From assembly GCF_003710985.1 (NCBI RefSeq), contig NZ_RHHT01000025.1:1-64000 (forward strand): a stretch of 64,000 nt of DNA, in the 5' to 3' direction. Below the pieces are notes generated by a model. It ran no database searches. It worked only from the letters and a program-made list of their open reading frames with translations, and was not told the origin of the DNA. This stretch comes from Brevibacillus panacihumi (GTDB lineage Bacteria; Bacillota; Bacilli; Brevibacillales; Brevibacillaceae). The stretch's first letter is position 1. Every line of letters starts with the position of its first letter. Positions 23,995-33,950 of the stretch are shown here, piece after piece. A program made the translations under genes and the position numbers.

Positions 23995-24765
23995 ATGAAG
24001 GGATTTATTTTTGATCTGGATGGCACGGTATACCTCGGCGACAAGCTGATCGATGGCGCAGTAGAGGCGATCCAGGCCTTGCGCGACAGAGGAGACAAGG
24101 TGGTCTTTCTCTCCAACAAGCCGATTGCGACCCGGCAATCGTACGCACATAAACTGACGAAGATGGGGATTCCGACCAGTCTGGATGACGTGCTCAATTC
24201 ATCTCTGATCGTCGCCCGTTATCTGCAAAAAGTATGCAAGCCAACAGACAAGGTGCTTGTTATCGGGGAGGAGCCGATCCGCGATGAACTGCGCGAGCAC
24301 GGGATCACGATGAGCGAGAATCCGCTGGATGTGCAGTACGTTGTGCTCTCCTGGGACCGCAACTTTACGTATGACCGTCTCAACGATCTCTATCAGGCAG
24401 CGATTCGCGGAGCGGTTGTGATCGCCTCCAATCCGGATCGCACCTGCCCGCTCGAGGATGGGCAGATTCCGGACACTGGCGCTTTGATCGGCGCTTTGGA
24501 GGGCGCGACTGGGCAACCGATCGATCTGGTGGTAGGCAAGCCTTCCCCGATCGCTGCAGAGGCGGCCGTAGAGCATCTCGGGCTGGATTACTCCGCATGC
24601 TACATGGTAGGAGATCGCCTGGAGACGGACATCAAGATGGGCAATGATACCGGGATGAACTCTGTACTGGTTCTGACGGGTATCAGCACCGCCGAGATGG
24701 CCGAAAAAAGCGAATATCGTCCCCGCTATGTGCTGAATAGCATTAAAGAAATCGTGAACCTCTAA
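23995..24765 (+). CDS. HAD-superfamily phosphatase, NagD/AraL type
   Basis: A 256-residue cytoplasmic phosphatase of HAD subfamily IIA. Motif I is FDLDGTVYLG (residues 5-14), motif II LSNKP (about 39), motif III GKPSP (about 181) and motif IV GDRLETDIKMGND (about 203). Relatives dephosphorylate sugar or glycerol phosphates and nitrophenyl phosphate. It follows the permease by 37 bases and lies between the importer and glpP, so it may handle glycerol phosphate or a related imported ester. Ribosome binding site AGGAGTGA before the ATG. Confidence 0.88.
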   Translation: MKGFIFDLDGTVYLGDKLIDGAVEAIQALRDRGDKVVFLSNKPIATRQSYAHKLTKMGIPTSLDDVLNSSLIVARYLQKVCKPTDKVLVIGEEPIRDELREHGITMSENPLDVQYVVLSWDRNFTYDRLNDLYQAAIRGAVVIASNPDRTCPLEDGQIPDTGALIGALEGATGQPIDLVVGKPSPIAAEAAVEHLGLDYSACYMVGDRLETDIKMGNDTGMNSVLVLTGISTAEMAEKSEYRPRYVLNSIKEIVNL

Positions 24766-24772
24766 CCAGCCG

Positions 24773-24781
24773 TGCTATAAT
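24773..24781 (+). promoter_or_regulatory. Extended -10 promoter of glpP
   Basis: TGCTATAAT (24773-24781) is a perfect extended -10 element; no good -35 is seen. It lies about 35 bases before the glpP start. Confidence 0.6.
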
Positions 24782-24815
24782 GGTATCGGGATCTCAAAGC
24801 AACGGAGGTTAGGGA

Positions 24816-25373
24816 ATGTACCCGATCGTCGACCTGGTGGAATGCCAGACTATTGCCGCAGTGCAAGAAGAGCAGCTTCTGGAGCCTGCGCTCGAAAGTG
24901 AAGTGAATATCATCTTTCTGCTCACTGGCTCGATTTTCAACATCAAGGAATTGGTGGATCGCGTCAAGGCGGCCGGGAAGCATGTATTCTTGCATATGGA
25001 GTTTATCGAAGGCATTGCAGCGGATAAAAGCGGGGTTGCCTACGTCGCCAAAAATATTGAACCGACGGGGATCATCTCCACCCGCAGCAATTTGATCCGC
25101 GTAGCGAAAGAGATGAATCTGATGGCCATCCAACGGATTTTTCTCATCGATCGCAATGCTGTGGTCAAAGGGATCAAGGTGATTGAACAATCCTTGCCGG
25201 ATGCGGTCGAGGTCATGCCAGGCGTGATGCCCCGTGTCATTCAGGAGATGACGAACCTGACACCTCTGCCAATCATTGCCGGAGGATTGATCGACACCAA
25301 AAAAGAGATCAATGATGCGTTGGCAGCCGGAGCGCTGGCTGTGTCTGTCGGGACAAGTGAATTGTGGTATTAA
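24816..25373 (+). CDS. glpP: Glycerol-3-phosphate-responsive antiterminator GlpP
   Basis: A 185-residue RNA-binding antiterminator with a TIM-barrel-like fold. Recognisable segments are IIFLLTGSIFNIKELVDRVKAAGK, FLHMEFIEGIAADKSGVAYV and VEVMPGVMPRVIQEM, ending GGLIDTKKEINDALAAGALAVSVGTSELW. With glycerol 3-phosphate bound, GlpP lets RNA polymerase pass terminators in glp leaders. Two candidate target leaders are in this window: that of the importer (19872-19950) and that of glpD directly downstream (25400-25475). Ribosome binding site AACGGAGG. Confidence 0.92.
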   Translation: MYPIVDLVECQTIAAVQEEQLLEPALESEVNIIFLLTGSIFNIKELVDRVKAAGKHVFLHMEFIEGIAADKSGVAYVAKNIEPTGIISTRSNLIRVAKEMNLMAIQRIFLIDRNAVVKGIKVIEQSLPDAVEVMPGVMPRVIQEMTNLTPLPIIAGGLIDTKKEINDALAAGALAVSVGTSELWY

Positions 25374-25399
25374 TTCCATAGCGTGTTTTCAACAGGGAA

Positions 25400-25475
25400 G
25401 AGAACAGGAGAACCCCCTTTGGAGAAGCTGCGACTTGCATATGCACAAGTTGCTCTTTTCCTTTGGGGGTTTTTC
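25400..25475 (+). terminator. glpD leader terminator, candidate GlpP target
   Basis: GAGAACAGGAGAA (25400-25412) runs into AACCCCC (25411-25417), which pairs with GGGGGTT (25465-25471) before TTTTTC. An inner stem ACTTG (25433-25437) with CAAGT (25446-25450) tops it. It stands between glpP and the glpD ribosome binding site and matches the layout of the Bacillus glpD leader. Confidence 0.85.
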
Positions 25476-25519
25476 TTATTGGAAAAAATTAGCAGGTTTG
25501 AAAGAAAGGGAGAGCGGAG

Positions 25520-27232
25520 ATGGACAGAAATTTTTCAGCAAAGAATCGAACAGCGATCCTGGCTGACATGGCGGAAAAGGAGTTGGACCTGCTTGTCATT
25601 GGCGGAGGAATCACAGGAGCAGGGATCGCACTCGATGCGAGCCTGCGCGGGGTTCGCGTCGGGCTGCTGGAGAAGAATGACTTCGGATCGGGGACCAGCA
25701 GCCGGTCGACGAAGCTGATTCACGGCGGCTTGCGCTATCTGAAGCAGGGAGATGTCAAGCTGGTGCAGGAAGTCGGACGCGAGCGTGCGATTTTGTACAA
25801 AAATGCACCGCATCTGGTGATTGCAGCTCCGATGCTTTTGCCGATCTACAAAGGCGGAACGTACGGCTACCTGGCGTCCTCGGTAGGCTTGTACGTCTAT
25901 GATTGGCTGGCAGGGGTAGAACGAAAAGAACGACGGAAAATGCTCAGCAGAGAGGAAGCCCTGCGGCATGAGCCATTGTTGAAAAAGGACGGCTTAAAGG
26001 GTGCCGGGTACTACTACGAGTATCGGACAGATGATGCCCGCCTGACTCTGGACATTATGAAAACGGCGTGGCAGCAAGGAGCCAAGATCGTCAACTACGC
26101 GAAAATGACGGAATTCATCTATCGCGGCAGCCAAGCTGTCGGCGTCAAGGTGACGGATCGCAACACGGGAAAAACCTATGACATCTACGCGAAGAAAATC
26201 GTCAACGCGGCAGGACCATGGGTAGACGGTGTGCGCAAGCTGGACAATTCCTTGAAAGGCAAACGCCTCTATCTGACCAAAGGCGTTCACCTGGTCGTAG
26301 AGAAGGAAAAGCTGCCTGTCACGCAATCTGCCTATTTTGACACGCCGGACGGCCGGATGGTCTTCGTGATTCCGCGCGGCAACATCACGTATATCGGCAC
26401 TACCGATACCAGCTACCAACTGGATATCGACCAGCCGCGCACGACCAAGGAAGACCGCGACTATCTCCTGCGCGCCGTGAACGCCATGTTCCCTGAAGTG
26501 AAGCTGGAGGAAAAGGACGTCGTCTCCCACTGGGCCGGATTGCGCCCGCTCATCTACGAGGAAGGAAAAGGGCCATCCGAGCTGTCGCGTAAGGATGAGA
26601 TCTTTATCTCCGATTCCGGATTGATTACGATTGCAGGCGGCAAGCTGACCGGTTTCCGTAAAATGGCGGAAAAAGTGGTCGACCTCGTAGCGGGAGACCT
26701 CTCCAAACAATCGGGACGCCAATTCGGCGCATGCGAGACCGATCAGATCGTGGTCAGCGGCGGCGAGCGCTTGGGACACACCGATTACGAGGCTTGTAAG
26801 AAAGAGCTTTTGGCAAAAGGGACTGCCAAAGGAGTGGACGCCGCAACTGCTCAGGAATGGATCGATACGTACGGCACCAATACCTTGCGAATCTATGAGC
26901 GGTTGAGTGAAGTGGCGGCGGGGCAGAAGCGGACAGAGGAAGAATTGCTCGATGCCCAATTGTCTTACGCGATCGAAGAAGAGATGACTGCATCGGCAGC
27001 CGACTTCCTGCGCCTGCGTACAGGCTGGACCTATTTCCAGGTTAAAAAGGCCGACGCCAAAGCAGATACGGTCATACGCCTGATGGGTGAGAAACTGGGC
27101 TGGAGCGAGGCAGATCGTGAGCGTGAACGCGCTGCTGTCAGCCATCTGCTGGAAACGATCTACCAGCTGCCGCAAAACGAGGATGAGATCGCCCAAGCCT
27201 CACAACAGCAAGCGACAAGAAAAGCATTGTAA
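25520..27232 (+). CDS. glpD: Glycerol-3-phosphate dehydrogenase, aerobic
   Basis: A 570-residue FAD enzyme that oxidises glycerol 3-phosphate to dihydroxyacetone phosphate at the membrane and passes electrons to quinone. The FAD Rossmann motif [17 protein letters not shown] is at about 25-41, followed by the family signature [17 protein letters not shown] (about 61-77); [13 protein letters not shown] lies mid-protein. The C-terminal DAO_C domain covers about 410-540. The length is slightly above the 555 residues of Bacillus subtilis GlpD. GGAGAGCGGAG precedes the ATG. The leader terminator and adjacent glpP indicate GlpP control. Confidence 0.95.
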   Translation: MDRNFSAKNRTAILADMAEKELDLLVIGGGITGAGIALDASLRGVRVGLLEKNDFGSGTSSRSTKLIHGGLRYLKQGDVKLVQEVGRERAILYKNAPHLVIAAPMLLPIYKGGTYGYLASSVGLYVYDWLAGVERKERRKMLSREEALRHEPLLKKDGLKGAGYYYEYRTDDARLTLDIMKTAWQQGAKIVNYAKMTEFIYRGSQAVGVKVTDRNTGKTYDIYAKKIVNAAGPWVDGVRKLDNSLKGKRLYLTKGVHLVVEKEKLPVTQSAYFDTPDGRMVFVIPRGNITYIGTTDTSYQLDIDQPRTTKEDRDYLLRAVNAMFPEVKLEEKDVVSHWAGLRPLIYEEGKGPSELSRKDEIFISDSGLITIAGGKLTGFRKMAEKVVDLVAGDLSKQSGRQFGACETDQIVVSGGERLGHTDYEACKKELLAKGTAKGVDAATAQEWIDTYGTNTLRIYERLSEVAAGQKRTEEELLDAQLSYAIEEEMTASAADFLRLRTGWTYFQVKKADAKADTVIRLMGEKLGWSEADRERERAAVSHLLETIYQLPQNEDEIAQASQQQATRKAL

Positions 27233-27238
27233 ACATCC

Positions 27239-27283
27239 AGGAGAAAAAGCACCCGATATCGTCAGGTTCTTTTTCTCCTTTTT
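27239..27283 (+). terminator. Terminator of glpD
   Basis: AGGAGAAAAAG (27239-27249) pairs perfectly with CTTTTTCTCCT (27269-27279), followed by TTTT. It starts seven bases after the glpD stop. Confidence 0.88.
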
Positions 27284-27309
27284 CAGATGGAATGGAGGAG
27301 GCGTTCAGG

Positions 27310-29004
27310 ATGAAGCAGACAGTTGGCACCAAATTGTTTGCGGGTTTTCTTTGCATGCTGCTGCTCATGGCCGGATTGGGCTGGATGGGGCTGCGCACGG
27401 AGGAACAAATCAACAGCAAGGCAGAGGAAATTAACGAAAACTGGATTCCCAAGATGACGGCAATCATGCATGTCAAATACTTAACCAAGCATTTTTTTGC
27501 GCTGCAGCTCCAATACGCAGGGACCACGGATGAGAGAAAGCAGCTCTTCATCCATGAGCAGGCACAGCAAACACTGGGGCAGGTCGAGGAACAGTTCGCC
27601 CGTTACGAGCAGGCGCCCCTCACTGCTGACGAGGAGAAGTATTTTCATTCTTTGAAATCGGCCTGGGCGAACTACCTGACCTCCTATGAAGAAATGGTTG
27701 GTCAGTCCGGTACGATTTCGCTCAATGATGTCATGCGGGAAGCTGACACGATGTTTCAGGTCATGGACGGATATTTGACCAACCTCGTCCGCCTGAGCGA
27801 GGAAGGGGCTGCCAATGCTACTGTGCAAGCTGCGGCCTTGCATGAGACGGGGAGACGGGAAACCTTGATCAGCATGGCAGTCGCGCTTTTGATCAGCATG
27901 CTGCTCTCCGTGCTTCTGACGCGTCATATCCGCAATCCCCTGATCCAGGTCGCGGGTTCGGTCAAGCTGATCACGCAAGGCGAGCTCGGGCAGGCAGATC
28001 TCAAGGTCCGCAACAGGGACGAAATCGGTGAATTGGCAAACCACGTCAATGCCATGCGCGGCAAGCTGCAGCAGTTCGCTGTACAGGTCAACGAAGCCGC
28101 CCGGCATGTCGCCAGCTCTTCGGCTGTGCTGAGCGGCCACGCCAAAGATACGCTCGCAGCCAGCAACGAGATCGCTGCTTCGATTCAAGGAATATCCGCA
28201 GGGACAGATGCAACCGCTGCAAGCGCGCAGGAGAGTGCCAGGGCGATGGAAGAGATGGCGTTCGGGATCGGACGTGTGGCAGAATCCACCTCGTCACTGG
28301 CAGAGGTTTCCCTGACAGCAGAGCAGGAGGCAAAGCAGGGGATGTCTGCGCTGCTGCAAGCAAGCTCGCAAATGGGCGCCATTCGGCAGACCATGGACGA
28401 ATCGGCGAAGGCTATCCAGCAATTGGGTGACAGCTCACAGCAAATCGAGCAGATCGTGGAGATGATTACGCAAATCTCCTCCCAGACCAATTTGCTGGCT
28501 CTCAACGCCGCAATCGAAGCTGCGCGTGCAGGCGAGCATGGCAGGGGCTTTTCCGTCGTAGCGGATGAGGTGCGCGATCTGGCGGAGAGATCCAATCATT
28601 TTGCCAAGCAGATCGCCGTATTGATCCAGAATATCCAGCTGGAAGCCGCACTGGCGGTACAAGCGATGAACACGATGGCAGAGGATGTACACCAGGGTGC
28701 AGACATCATGAAGGATGCGGAATCAGCCTTTATGCAAATTACACATGGCATGGGGGGGATTTCCAGTCAAGTGCAGGAGGTATCCGCGGTCACGGAGGAA
28801 TTGTCCGCGAGCGTCGAGCAGTTGTCCGCCACAGCCGCGCAGACTGCCGCTGTCGTGAGAAGCGGAGCAGACGAGACGCACAAGATCGTGTCAGCAACAC
28901 AGATGCAGGTGAGGGCAAGCGAGGAAGTGAATGCTTCGACCCGTTCTTTGGAGCAGCAGGCGGAGGCGTTGCGAAAAGCGCTGGGATGGTTTAAAGGAAT
29001 GTAG
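27310..29004 (+). CDS. Methyl-accepting chemotaxis protein
   Basis: A 564-residue chemoreceptor: transmembrane helix 1 (about 8-28), an extracellular four-helix-bundle ligand domain (about 30-185), helix 2 (about 187-207), HAMP (about 208-262) and a long cytoplasmic signalling coiled coil with the hairpin tip [22 protein letters not shown] (about 397-418). The start at 27310 (MKQTVGTK) lies nine bases after GAGGAGG; an ATG at 27292 overlaps that site. Ligand unknown. It follows the glpD terminator and is probably transcribed alone. Confidence 0.92.
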   Translation: MKQTVGTKLFAGFLCMLLLMAGLGWMGLRTEEQINSKAEEINENWIPKMTAIMHVKYLTKHFFALQLQYAGTTDERKQLFIHEQAQQTLGQVEEQFARYEQAPLTADEEKYFHSLKSAWANYLTSYEEMVGQSGTISLNDVMREADTMFQVMDGYLTNLVRLSEEGAANATVQAAALHETGRRETLISMAVALLISMLLSVLLTRHIRNPLIQVAGSVKLITQGELGQADLKVRNRDEIGELANHVNAMRGKLQQFAVQVNEAARHVASSSAVLSGHAKDTLAASNEIAASIQGISAGTDATAASAQESARAMEEMAFGIGRVAESTSSLAEVSLTAEQEAKQGMSALLQASSQMGAIRQTMDESAKAIQQLGDSSQQIEQIVEMITQISSQTNLLALNAAIEAARAGEHGRGFSVVADEVRDLAERSNHFAKQIAVLIQNIQLEAALAVQAMNTMAEDVHQGADIMKDAESAFMQITHGMGGISSQVQEVSAVTEELSASVEQLSATAAQTAAVVRSGADETHKIVSATQMQVRASEEVNASTRSLEQQAEALRKALGWFKGM

Positions 29005-29033
29005 GGGAAGCAATAGCAGTGGTATTTTGTTGA

Positions 29034-29068
29034 AGCCTGGAGCCGGTTTTGTGTTCCGGGCTTTTCCT
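29034..29068 (+). terminator. Terminator of the chemoreceptor gene
   Basis: AGCCTGGA (29034-29041) pairs with TCCGGGCT (29055-29062, one G-U) and is followed by TTTCCTT. Confidence 0.7.
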
Positions 29069-29084
29069 TGCTCGGATAAGGAAA

Positions 29085-29110
29085 AGGGACTCTTTTTAAG
29101 AAAGAGTGCC
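29085..29110 (-). terminator. Probable terminator of the SDR gene
   Basis: ACTCTTT (29089-29095) pairs with AAAGAGT (29101-29107). Read on the minus strand it is followed by CCCTTTT, a short T tract, 17 bases after the SDR stop. Confidence 0.55.
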
Positions 29111-29126
29111 TTTCGACCGATGATCG

Positions 29127-29885
29127 TTAATGTGCCGTTTGACCAGCATCCACGACAAAGGTTTGACCCGCTGCATAGGAGGCCGCGTCTGAAGAGAGGA
29201 ACAGTACCATGCCTGCGATTTCTTCCGGTCTTGCAGGACGGCCAATCGGCGTATTGGCAGTAACCACCTTTTTCATTTCCTCATCTTCGAGCCAGCCCTT
29301 TGTCATATTCGTTTCCACTAAGCCTGGCGCAATGGCGTTGACACGAATGCCTTTTGCAATATACTCGATGCCTGCTGCCTTGGTCAACCCGACGACACCA
29401 TGCTTCGCCGCGACATAGGGTGCCATGCCGGGGTCCGCTATAATGCCTGCGATGGAGGCTGTGTTTACGATCGTACCTTTTCCTTTGGTTGTGAAGTAGG
29501 CAAGTTCATGTTTCATCGCATAAAAAACACCTTTAAGATCTACATTGACCACAAAATCAAAGTCTTCTTCTGTCATATCTGCAAAGTCTTTTGTAGGAGG
29601 CAGTACACCAGCGTTGTTAAATGCATGATCTAGACCACCAAATTGTTCTACTGTAAAATCAATCAAGCTTTTCACATCGGATGAGCTGGTTACATCCGTT
29701 TTCTTGAATAGTGCCTCTGCACCTTCTTGTTTGATCATTTCTACGGTTTCTTTCGCTTGTTCATTTACGTCCCCAATGACTACTTTAGCGCCACGTTTCG
29801 CAAAAGCTAGTGCAGTTGCACGTCCTATTCCGGTTGCACCACCGGTGATCAGAACAACTCGGCCTTCAAAATCTTTCAAGGACAT
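29127..29885 (-). CDS. Short-chain dehydrogenase/reductase
   Basis: A 252-residue classical SDR with the cofactor motif TGGATGIGRA (about 14-23), NNAGV (about 90), catalytic Ser in NTASIAG (about 142) and the YxxxK pair in YVAAKHG (about 156-162). It closes with GQTFVVDAGQTAH. It resembles glucose-1-dehydrogenase-like and 3-oxoacyl-reductase-like enzymes; the substrate is not predictable. An aspartate at the end of strand 2 (VVIGDVNE) suggests NAD rather than NADP. It is monocistronic. Confidence 0.9.
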   Translation of the reverse strand: MSLKDFEGRVVLITGGATGIGRATALAFAKRGAKVVIGDVNEQAKETVEMIKQEGAEALFKKTDVTSSSDVKSLIDFTVEQFGGLDHAFNNAGVLPPTKDFADMTEEDFDFVVNVDLKGVFYAMKHELAYFTTKGKGTIVNTASIAGIIADPGMAPYVAAKHGVVGLTKAAGIEYIAKGIRVNAIAPGLVETNMTKGWLEDEEMKKVVTANTPIGRPARPEEIAGMVLFLSSDAASYAAGQTFVVDAGQTAH

Positions 29886-30074
29886 TTTAGACCCCCTACG
29901 AACTGTTTCGTTTTTCTTCCATGCACAGTGTTATAGGGGTAGTTTTCACACGATTATTATATTTATTCCCAATTTGGTTTTCGTAGGTTCCCTAAGAGGG
30001 GGCTTTTCCTTATTGGAGTGTTTTTTGTCCCAAGTTCCTTCTGCTACTTTTAGGTGCGGAAGGAGGTGATTACT

Positions 30075-30278
30075 ATGACCAAGCATCTGTACTTTCTCGT
30101 AAATGTCAAAGATGCACTGCGGCTTAGTCAGGAGCTTGCGCTGCTCGGATATACAAATTACTATCTGCAGCCGCATGATGATCAAGTTGCCTTTGTATTT
30201 GAGCGCGCTACAGACATGAGTCGCATCGTCTTGAGACATTTATTTGGTGCAGATGGCTCGTCACAACAAGACCACTAA
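30075..30278 (+). CDS. Small conserved hypothetical protein
   Basis: A 67-residue soluble protein with a beta-alpha-beta pattern (TKHLYFLVNVKDALRLSQELALLGYTNYYLQP, then DDQVAFVFERATDMSRIVL), suggestive of a small ferredoxin-like domain. AAGGAGG lies seven bases before the ATG at 30075, strong evidence that it is translated. No family is recognised and it stands alone. A hairpin without a T tract follows (about 30288-30313). Confidence 0.7.
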   Translation: MTKHLYFLVNVKDALRLSQELALLGYTNYYLQPHDDQVAFVFERATDMSRIVLRHLFGADGSSQQDH

Positions 30279-30347
30279 CAAGCAGGGCTGGTGTTCCTCG
30301 ATACGAGGGCATCAGCTCCTGGATCTATGCTCGAATAACTTCATCTA

Positions 30348-30965
30348 TCAGGTGTACAACCCACCCGTATACATCGCGGTGAGATTGCGGGCAATTTCTT
30401 GCACCGGATAGCCATCCTCGTTTTTGACGATTTCCCACAGGTACATCTCATTGGCAAAGAACCATCCCTGCGCGATGAGGTAGGGGTCCACATCTGTTCG
30501 GGCGAGACCATTGGTTTGAGAGTAGCGAATATCCTCTTCGATGCCCTTGATAAATCGCGCGCGGATCTCCTTCCATTTGCGGTTTACCTGATCTGACAAG
30601 CGGATGGCTTCCTCGATCACCTGCATCATCTGGCGTTCTTCATGCGCCATTTCGAGGAACAGTCCAGCCTGCTTTTCGATCATGACACAAGCTTCTTCTC
30701 TGGATTTCGGGGTAAAGGGCAGCTCGGCAATCTCATAGAACCGGATCATGACCTCCTCCATGACCTGGATGAGCAGATCGTCTTTTCCGTTGAAATGGAC
30801 ATAAGCCGTTCCATAGCCGGTATTGGCCCTCTTAATGATCTGGGAGATCGTCGTTTTTTGAAAACCGCTTTCGATAAATTGAGCTCGCCCGGCCTCCAAC
30901 AGCCTTTTTCTGGTTTCGAGGGAGCGCCGCTTGCGAGCAGGCATTTTTTCTTGAGACGTATCCAT
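30348..30965 (-). CDS. TetR-family repressor, candidate regulator of kynurenine genes
   Basis: A 205-residue regulator with an N-terminal TetR helix-turn-helix (ETRKRLLEAGRAQFIESGFQKTTISQIIKRANTGYGTAYVHF, about 17-58) and a C-terminal ligand-binding helical domain. The start at 30965 follows AAAGGA at normal spacing; in-frame starts further up to 31055 lack a good site. It diverges from kynureninase and a permease. A 24-bp palindrome in the shared region overlaps the divergent promoters, so autoregulation and control of the pair are likely. Confidence 0.88.
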   Translation of the reverse strand: MDTSQEKMPARKRRSLETRKRLLEAGRAQFIESGFQKTTISQIIKRANTGYGTAYVHFNGKDDLLIQVMEEVMIRFYEIAELPFTPKSREEACVMIEKQAGLFLEMAHEERQMMQVIEEAIRLSDQVNRKWKEIRARFIKGIEEDIRYSQTNGLARTDVDPYLIAQGWFFANEMYLWEIVKNEDGYPVQEIARNLTAMYTGGLYT

Positions 30966-31067
30966 AGGCTTTCCTTTCATTTTGCGGGAATAATCGGTGT
31001 TTTCATACATTATTATCTCACAAGAAAAACAGGAAATGCCAGAAAACCGAGACAAACATTCACCGAC

Positions 31068-31100
31068 ATGATGTCATTGACATGAAATCATTGATATAAT
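31068..31100. promoter_or_regulatory. Palindromic operator and promoter between TetR gene and kynU
   Basis: A dyad of the form ATGATnTCAT-n4-ATGAnATCAT occupies 31068-31091. It contains TTGACA (31077-31082) and is followed by TATAAT (31095-31100). The spacing of that pair (12) is too short for one promoter, so the -35 partner of TATAAT is uncertain. The perfect symmetry, apart from the spacer and two paired mismatches, fits a TetR-dimer site. Confidence 0.65.
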
Positions 31101-31146
31101 ACTCTTAATATACAGAAAATGAATACTTGAAGAAAGGGATGATTTT

Positions 31147-32433
31147 TTGACTGCACAACATTTGGATCCTTCACGCGAATGGGCGATTGAGCGAGACAAG
31201 CAGGATGAGCTGGCTTCTTTTCGCAGTCAGTTTTATCTGAAAGAAGGAGCCGTCTACCTGGATGGCAACTCGCTTGGGCTGCTTTCCAAAAAGGCAGAAC
31301 AGTCCTTGCTTGCCTTGCTGGATTCGTGGAAGGAGCACGGGATCAATGGCTGGACAGAAGGAGACGAGCCTTGGTTTTTTCTGTCTGAGCGCCTGGGGAA
31401 AAAGATGGCTCCGCTCGTAGGCGCTTCCCCGGAAGAAGTGATTGTGACAGGCTCGACGACGACCAATCTGCATCAGGTAGTGGCGACGTTTTATCAGCCA
31501 TCTGGAAACAGAACGAAAATTCTCGCCGACGAGCTGAATTTTCCCTCTGACATCTATGTGCTGCAGAGCCAACTGAGATTGAGAGGCTACGATCCGCAGG
31601 AGCATCTGGTACGGGTGAAAAGCCGCGACGGTCGCTTGATCGAGGAAGAAGACATTATCGCCGCGATGACAGATGAGATCGCGCTGATTGTCTTGCCAAG
31701 CGTCTATTACCGCAGCGGGCAAATCCTCGATATGCGCCGCCTGACAGAAGAGGCACACAAACGCGGGATCCTGATCGGGTTTGATTGCTGTCATTCGGTC
31801 GGTGCGATACCGCATGAATTCGCGGAGTGGGATGTTGATTTCGCAGTGTGGTGCAACTACAAGTATCTGAATGCAGGGCCAGGCGGGGTAGCGAGCCTGT
31901 ACATCAATAAGAAGCATTTTCATCGTCTTCCCGGCCTGACAGGATGGTTCAGCTCCCGCAAGGACAAACAATTTGACATGGAGCATCAATTGACGCCGGC
32001 CGAAGACGCTGGTGCGTATCAAATGGGAACACCGCATCTGCTCAGCATTGCGCCGTTGATCGGCTCTCTGGAATTGTTTGAGGAGGCGGGGATTGACCGG
32101 CTTCGGGAAAAGTCGCTCCAGCTCACGCGCTATATGATGGATCTGATCGGCCATGAGCTGCAAGGAATGGGCTTTACAATCGGCAATCCATTGGAAGACG
32201 AGCGTCGCGGCGGCCATGTCTACCTGGAGCATGACGAGGCGATCCGCATCTGCAAAGCGCTCAAGGAAAATGGCGTCACCCCTGACTTCCGCGCGCCAAA
32301 CGGCATTCGCTTGGCTCCGGTGGCCCTGTACAACTCGTATGAGGACGTCTGGAATGCCGTGCAAATTCTGAAGAAAATCATGGAGGAAGAGCAGTACAAA
32401 AAATTTAAAAACACCAGAGAAGTCGTTGCTTAA
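31147..32433 (+). CDS. kynU: Kynureninase
   Basis: A 428-residue PLP enzyme that cleaves kynurenine to anthranilate and alanine in tryptophan breakdown. The N-terminal [14 protein letters not shown] (about 37-50) is diagnostic. The PLP region includes [14 protein letters not shown] (about 213-226) and the Schiff-base lysine in [13 protein letters not shown] (about 236-248). The protein appears to start at TTG (31147) after AAAGGGATGA; the nearby ATG is followed by an early stop. No other kyn genes are adjacent, so the pathway may be incomplete here or its other genes lie elsewhere. Confidence 0.93.
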   Translation: MTAQHLDPSREWAIERDKQDELASFRSQFYLKEGAVYLDGNSLGLLSKKAEQSLLALLDSWKEHGINGWTEGDEPWFFLSERLGKKMAPLVGASPEEVIVTGSTTTNLHQVVATFYQPSGNRTKILADELNFPSDIYVLQSQLRLRGYDPQEHLVRVKSRDGRLIEEEDIIAAMTDEIALIVLPSVYYRSGQILDMRRLTEEAHKRGILIGFDCCHSVGAIPHEFAEWDVDFAVWCNYKYLNAGPGGVASLYINKKHFHRLPGLTGWFSSRKDKQFDMEHQLTPAEDAGAYQMGTPHLLSIAPLIGSLELFEEAGIDRLREKSLQLTRYMMDLIGHELQGMGFTIGNPLEDERRGGHVYLEHDEAIRICKALKENGVTPDFRAPNGIRLAPVALYNSYEDVWNAVQILKKIMEEEQYKKFKNTREVVA

Positions 32434-32457
32434 CCCCACTTACTGAGGAGGTTATTT

Positions 32458-33885
32458 ATGGCTGGAGATGCGAATCAGTTTCAAAAGATTATCGATCGTG
32501 AAAAAGGGCTGCACCGTGGGTTGACCACCGGGCAGCTCACCATGATTGCGATCGGTGGCGCGATTGGAACAGGACTCTTTTTGGGAAGCGGCTTCGCAAT
32601 CGGGTTTGCGGGGCCGAGTGTCCTCATCAGCTACGCGATAGGTGCTGTCATTGCTTTTCTGCTAATGGGTTGTCTCGCAGAGATGACCGTTGCGCACCCC
32701 ACCTCTGGTTCGTTCGGCGCCTTTGCCGAACACTACATCAACCCGTGGGCAGGGTTTGCCGTACGGTATTCCTACTGGGCATGCATTGTCGCAGCCGTCG
32801 GGACCGAAATCTCGGCTGTAGCCGTCTACATGAAGTACTGGTTCCCTGACGCCCCCGGTTGGTTGTGGATCGTTTTGTTTTCTGCCGTCCTTATTTATGT
32901 GAATGCAACCAGCGTCAAAATGTTTGGTTCCGTCGAATACTGGTTCTCCATGGTGAAGATTGTTGCCATTGTTTCTTTTATCTTATTAGGAGCGTACGTA
33001 GTATTCGGGACCAGCAGCCAGCCTGAAATCGGGTTTCACAATTATACCGAGCAAGGCGGTTTCCTGCCGAATGGATGGTGGGGGATGTGGGTTGCGGTGA
33101 TCGTCGCCTTGTTCAGCTATCTGAGCATTGAAATGATTGCGGTGACAGCAGGGGAGGCACAGGAGCCGGAGAAGGCTGTTCCCCGGGCGCTTCGCTCGAC
33201 GGTCGTCCGACTGATCGTGTTCTATCTTTTGACGCTCTCCCTCATGCTGGCGATTGTTCCCTGGAAATCGGCGGGCGTGGATAAGAGCCCGTTCGTAAAA
33301 GTCATGGAGCTCTTGTCGATTCCCGGCGCGGGCGGCATCATGAACTTCGTCGTACTCATCGCGGCGCTTTCCGCGATGAACAGCCAATTGTACATTACGA
33401 CCCGGATGATGTTCTCCCTGTCGCGGGCTGGTTATGCACCGAAGCGCTTTGGCGCGCTGAGCAAAAAGGGAGTGCCGACTTCTGCCCTGTGGCTGTCCAC
33501 AATCGGGATTGCGTTGGCCGCGGTTTTGGAAGCGGTTGCACCGGATCAGTCATTCATGCTGATGATGGGCATCTCCTTGTTTGGCGCGATGTTTACCTGG
33601 TTCATGATCTTTGTCACGCATCTGTTCTTCCGCAAAAAATGGGAAGCTTCCGGCGGCCGCAAACTCCCCGTCCGCATGATCGGGTATCCGTATCTGACCT
33701 TGCTCGGAGCCGGACTGATGCTGGCGATTATCATTACTACCTGGTTCACGGACGCATTCCAGATGACGCTGATTGTCGGGGTCCCGTGGATGATCTTCAT
33801 TACCGTAGCCTACTGGATCTGGAGCAAGTCTGCTTCCAAGAGGTCAGGGCTAGCGGAGGAAAGCAAGCACGACCAGGTGCTGTAG
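32458..33885 (+). CDS. Amino acid permease (APC/AAT family)
   Basis: A 475-residue permease with twelve transmembrane helices and the AAT signature RGLTTGQLTMIAIGGAIGTG (about 20-39), followed by LGSGFAIGFAGPSVLISY. The family includes GABA, proline and aromatic amino acid permeases. Encoded 24 bases after kynU and ended by its own terminator, it probably imports tryptophan, kynurenine or a related amino acid. GAGGAGG precedes the ATG. Confidence 0.9.
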   Translation: MAGDANQFQKIIDREKGLHRGLTTGQLTMIAIGGAIGTGLFLGSGFAIGFAGPSVLISYAIGAVIAFLLMGCLAEMTVAHPTSGSFGAFAEHYINPWAGFAVRYSYWACIVAAVGTEISAVAVYMKYWFPDAPGWLWIVLFSAVLIYVNATSVKMFGSVEYWFSMVKIVAIVSFILLGAYVVFGTSSQPEIGFHNYTEQGGFLPNGWWGMWVAVIVALFSYLSIEMIAVTAGEAQEPEKAVPRALRSTVVRLIVFYLLTLSLMLAIVPWKSAGVDKSPFVKVMELLSIPGAGGIMNFVVLIAALSAMNSQLYITTRMMFSLSRAGYAPKRFGALSKKGVPTSALWLSTIGIALAAVLEAVAPDQSFMLMMGISLFGAMFTWFMIFVTHLFFRKKWEASGGRKLPVRMIGYPYLTLLGAGLMLAIIITTWFTDAFQMTLIVGVPWMIFITVAYWIWSKSASKRSGLAEESKHDQVL

Positions 33886-33921
33886 TAGTACATGGTGCAA
33901 GAAAACTTCTAACATCTTTTA

Positions 33922-33950
33922 GACGCCTCGTTCTCGGGGCGTCATTTTTT
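33922..33950 (+). terminator. Terminator of the kynU-permease operon
   Basis: GACGCC (33922-33927) pairs with GGCGTC (33938-33943), with an adjoining T-G pair, followed by ATTTTTTG. Confidence 0.85.

Noticed and set aside
22272..24197. A 641-codon minus-strand frame opposite the permease gene
   Set aside because: Composition is extreme (Arg, Gln, His and Asp rich) as expected for the complement of a membrane protein gene; no motif and no ribosome binding site.
30288..30313. Terminator after the 67-residue protein gene
   Set aside because: CCTCG/CGAGG forms a hairpin but no T tract follows on either strand at the right distance.
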